Assembly (NCBI GenBank): GCA_950073955.1
Contig: CATMRH010000065.1
Coordinates: 1 to 6,864 of the forward strand
Direction: 5' to 3'
DNA: 6,864 nucleotides
DNA from: an uncultured archaeon
Lineage (GTDB): Archaea; Thermoproteota; Nitrososphaeria; Nitrososphaerales; Nitrosopumilaceae
The notes beneath the pieces are model-generated. The model did no database searches. It saw nothing but the letters and a program-made list of their open reading frames with translations, and was not told the DNA's origin. How positions within the stretch are numbered: position 1 is the first letter of the stretch; the number at the start of each line of letters is the position of its first letter. This document shows positions 6,058 to 6,864 of this stretch, one piece after another. The position numbers were made by a program, and so were the translations under genes.

Positions 6058-6309
6058 GTTTTCTTGCTCTTGTATTACCATCATAGTCAATGTTGACTGA
6101 ACTTTGCTGATTTTTCTGACTTTGTTAGTAATAATTGCACGTAGTTTTTCACCATCATCCGAGTACAACTTCAAAACAATATCGTATACTCCATATACTC
6201 CTTGAACCTCAAATGTGACATCTTCTTCAGCAAGAATCTGTTTAACTTCATTAATGATTGACTCGTCTGATCCTAAATCAGAATTTAATAGAACATATGC
6301 AGTAGGCAC
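6052..6309 (-). CDS. Stand-alone Lrp/AsnC ligand-binding (RAM) domain protein
   Basis: 85 residues with the beta-alpha-beta-beta-alpha-beta layout of the RAM domain. The order is strand AYVLLNS (4-10), helix DESIINEVKQIL, strand VTFEVQGVYG (about 31-40), strand YDIVLKLYS (42-50), helix DGEKLRAIITNKV, and a final strand VQSTLTMMVI. The VYGVYDIVLKL segment matches the G.yDivl signature of Lrp-family effector domains. There is no helix-turn-helix, so it is not a complete regulator. Stand-alone RAM proteins (SraM type) assemble as dimers or octamers, bind small ligands such as amino acids, and can modulate full-length Lrp regulators. The start is a GTG, because no ATG is available between it and the in-frame TGA at 6343-6345, and the MPTAYVLLN beginning fits the family. 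A TATA-like element lies about 26 bp upstream, consistent with leaderless translation. The ligand is unknown. Confidence 0.82.
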   Translation of the reverse strand: MPTAYVLLNSDLGSDESIINEVKQILAEEDVTFEVQGVYGVYDIVLKLYSDDGEKLRAIITNKVRKISKVQSTLTMMVIQEQENL

Positions 6310-6330
6310 AAAAAATTTTTCACCAAACAG

Positions 6331-6340
6331 TAATTTAATC
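6331..6340 (-). promoter_or_regulatory. TATA-like element for the RAM-domain gene
   Basis: On the minus strand GATTAAATTA is centred about 26 bp upstream of the GTG at 6309, the distance expected if transcription begins at or next to the start codon. This spacing supports the GTG start. Confidence 0.38.
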
Positions 6341-6358
6341 TTTCATACTTCAAAAACT

Positions 6359-6367
6359 GATTAATTA
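6359..6367 (+). promoter_or_regulatory. Candidate TATA element for the cyclase-family gene
   Basis: GATTAATTA is centred about 23 bp before the ATG at 6386, slightly close for a leaderless start. It lies in the 76-bp divergent gap shared with the RAM-domain gene. No Shine-Dalgarno motif is present. Confidence 0.28.
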
Positions 6368-6385
6368 CCATTACGGTTTATTGGT

Positions 6386-6864
6386 ATGAAACCAATAGAT
6401 CTAACACTAACAATATCAGAATCTATTCCAACCTTTCCAGGTTCTCCAAAACCTCAATTCATTCTTTGGTCTGATCTCAAGGAGGATGGGTATAATCTTG
6501 AACTATTATTCTTAAGTTCGCATACTGGAACACATCTTGATGCACCATATCATTTTGTAAAGAATGGTCTTAAAATCCACCAAATTCTACTTGATAGACT
6601 AGTAGGAAAAGCTATACTAATCAAACTCCAAAAAACTAAGAATATTGCCATTACCAAATTAGATATTACTACATTTGAAAAAAGGAATGGAAAGATTCCT
6701 AATTACTCATCTGTCTTCTTCTTTACTGGATGGCAAAAAAATTTGAAAAAAGATAACTACTTCACAGAAAATCCCGGATTGACCATATCAGCAGCCAAAT
6801 ATCTTGCATCAAAAAAGATCAATCTAGTTGGAATAGATTCTCCAAGTATAGATCTAGGAAAAGA
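6386..6864 (+). CDS. Cyclase/kynurenine-formamidase (KynB-like) family protein, 5' part (runs off right edge)
   Basis: The frame from the ATG at 6386 stays open to the window end, giving 159 residues. The N-terminus PIDLTLTISESIPTFPG is the usual cyclase-family opening (IDLT.tI.....PvfPG). Residues 46-57 are the family signature HTGTHLDAPYHF (HxGTHxDxPxHF), whose H46, H50 and D52 bind the catalytic metal and whose H56 acts in catalysis. VGIDSPSID (148-156) matches the conserved GiDt.s.d segment further on. The C-terminal His/Glu segment lies beyond the edge. Members hydrolyse amides or cyclic esters in the cytoplasm, best known for N-formylkynurenine, but the family is broad and the substrate cannot be assigned here. 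Its promoter region is divergent from the RAM-domain gene, which could suggest joint control. Confidence 0.86.
   Translation, partial: MKPIDLTLTISESIPTFPGSPKPQFILWSDLKEDGYNLELLFLSSHTGTHLDAPYHFVKNGLKIHQILLDRLVGKAILIKLQKTKNIAITKLDITTFEKRNGKIPNYSSVFFFTGWQKNLKKDNYFTENPGLTISAAKYLASKKINLVGIDSPSIDLGK

Noticed and set aside
1..6864. CRISPR array, insertion sequence, tRNA/rRNA, prophage or defence cassette
   Set aside because: No spaced direct repeats, transposase-like frames, terminal inverted repeats or tRNA-like folds were seen on either strand, and the recognised genes look like ordinary chromosomal genes.

Overview
The window is strongly AT-rich and looks like a chromosomal segment of an ammonia-oxidising archaeon, most likely from the Nitrosopumilales (Nitrososphaerota). 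The reasons are the proteome flavour (an MscS-like channel, a stand-alone Lrp/AsnC RAM-domain protein, a Sulfolobus-like Asp-containing ferredoxin motif and a degenerate RecA-fold protein), A/T-ending codons, the lack of convincing Shine-Dalgarno sites, and TATA-like boxes about 25 bp upstream of several starts, as expected for leaderless archaeal transcripts. The lineage is inferred from recognition and was not tested by a search.

Layout, left to right. A 5' fragment of an MscS-family mechanosensitive channel runs leftward out of the window (1-1045, minus). After a 155-bp divergent gap, a KamA-family radical SAM/PLP aminomutase (1201-2565, plus) is followed 66 bp later by an unusual J-domain protein with a beta-rich C-terminal body (2632-3786, plus). 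That gene converges on a small ferredoxin-like protein (3866-4165, minus). Upstream of the ferredoxin, also on the minus strand, is a RecA/KaiC-fold protein without a recognisable Walker A motif (4259-4882), starting at GTG. Only 23 bp away, a class V aminotransferase (4906-6057, plus) diverges from it. The aminotransferase stop overlaps the stop of a stand-alone RAM-domain protein (6052-6309, minus, GTG start) at the palindrome CTATAG. Finally, a cyclase/kynurenine-formamidase family gene starts at 6386 and runs out of the right end.

The genes are mostly single transcription units on alternating strands, so there is no obvious operon or defence cassette. No RNA gene, CRISPR array, insertion sequence or integration scar was seen. 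A shared pathway is only hinted at: three genes concern amino-acid chemistry (the aminomutase, the class V PLP enzyme and the KynB-like hydrolase) and one carries an amino-acid-sensing RAM fold.

The points most worth a second look are protein-level oddities. These are the J-domain with HSD in place of HPD fused to a beta-repeat body, the KamA homologue lacking one substrate-binding Asp and the zinc cysteines, the SufS-like enzyme lacking the catalytic-Cys loop, the RecA-fold protein with a lost P-loop, and the roughly 165-residue soluble insert ahead of the MscS pore helix.
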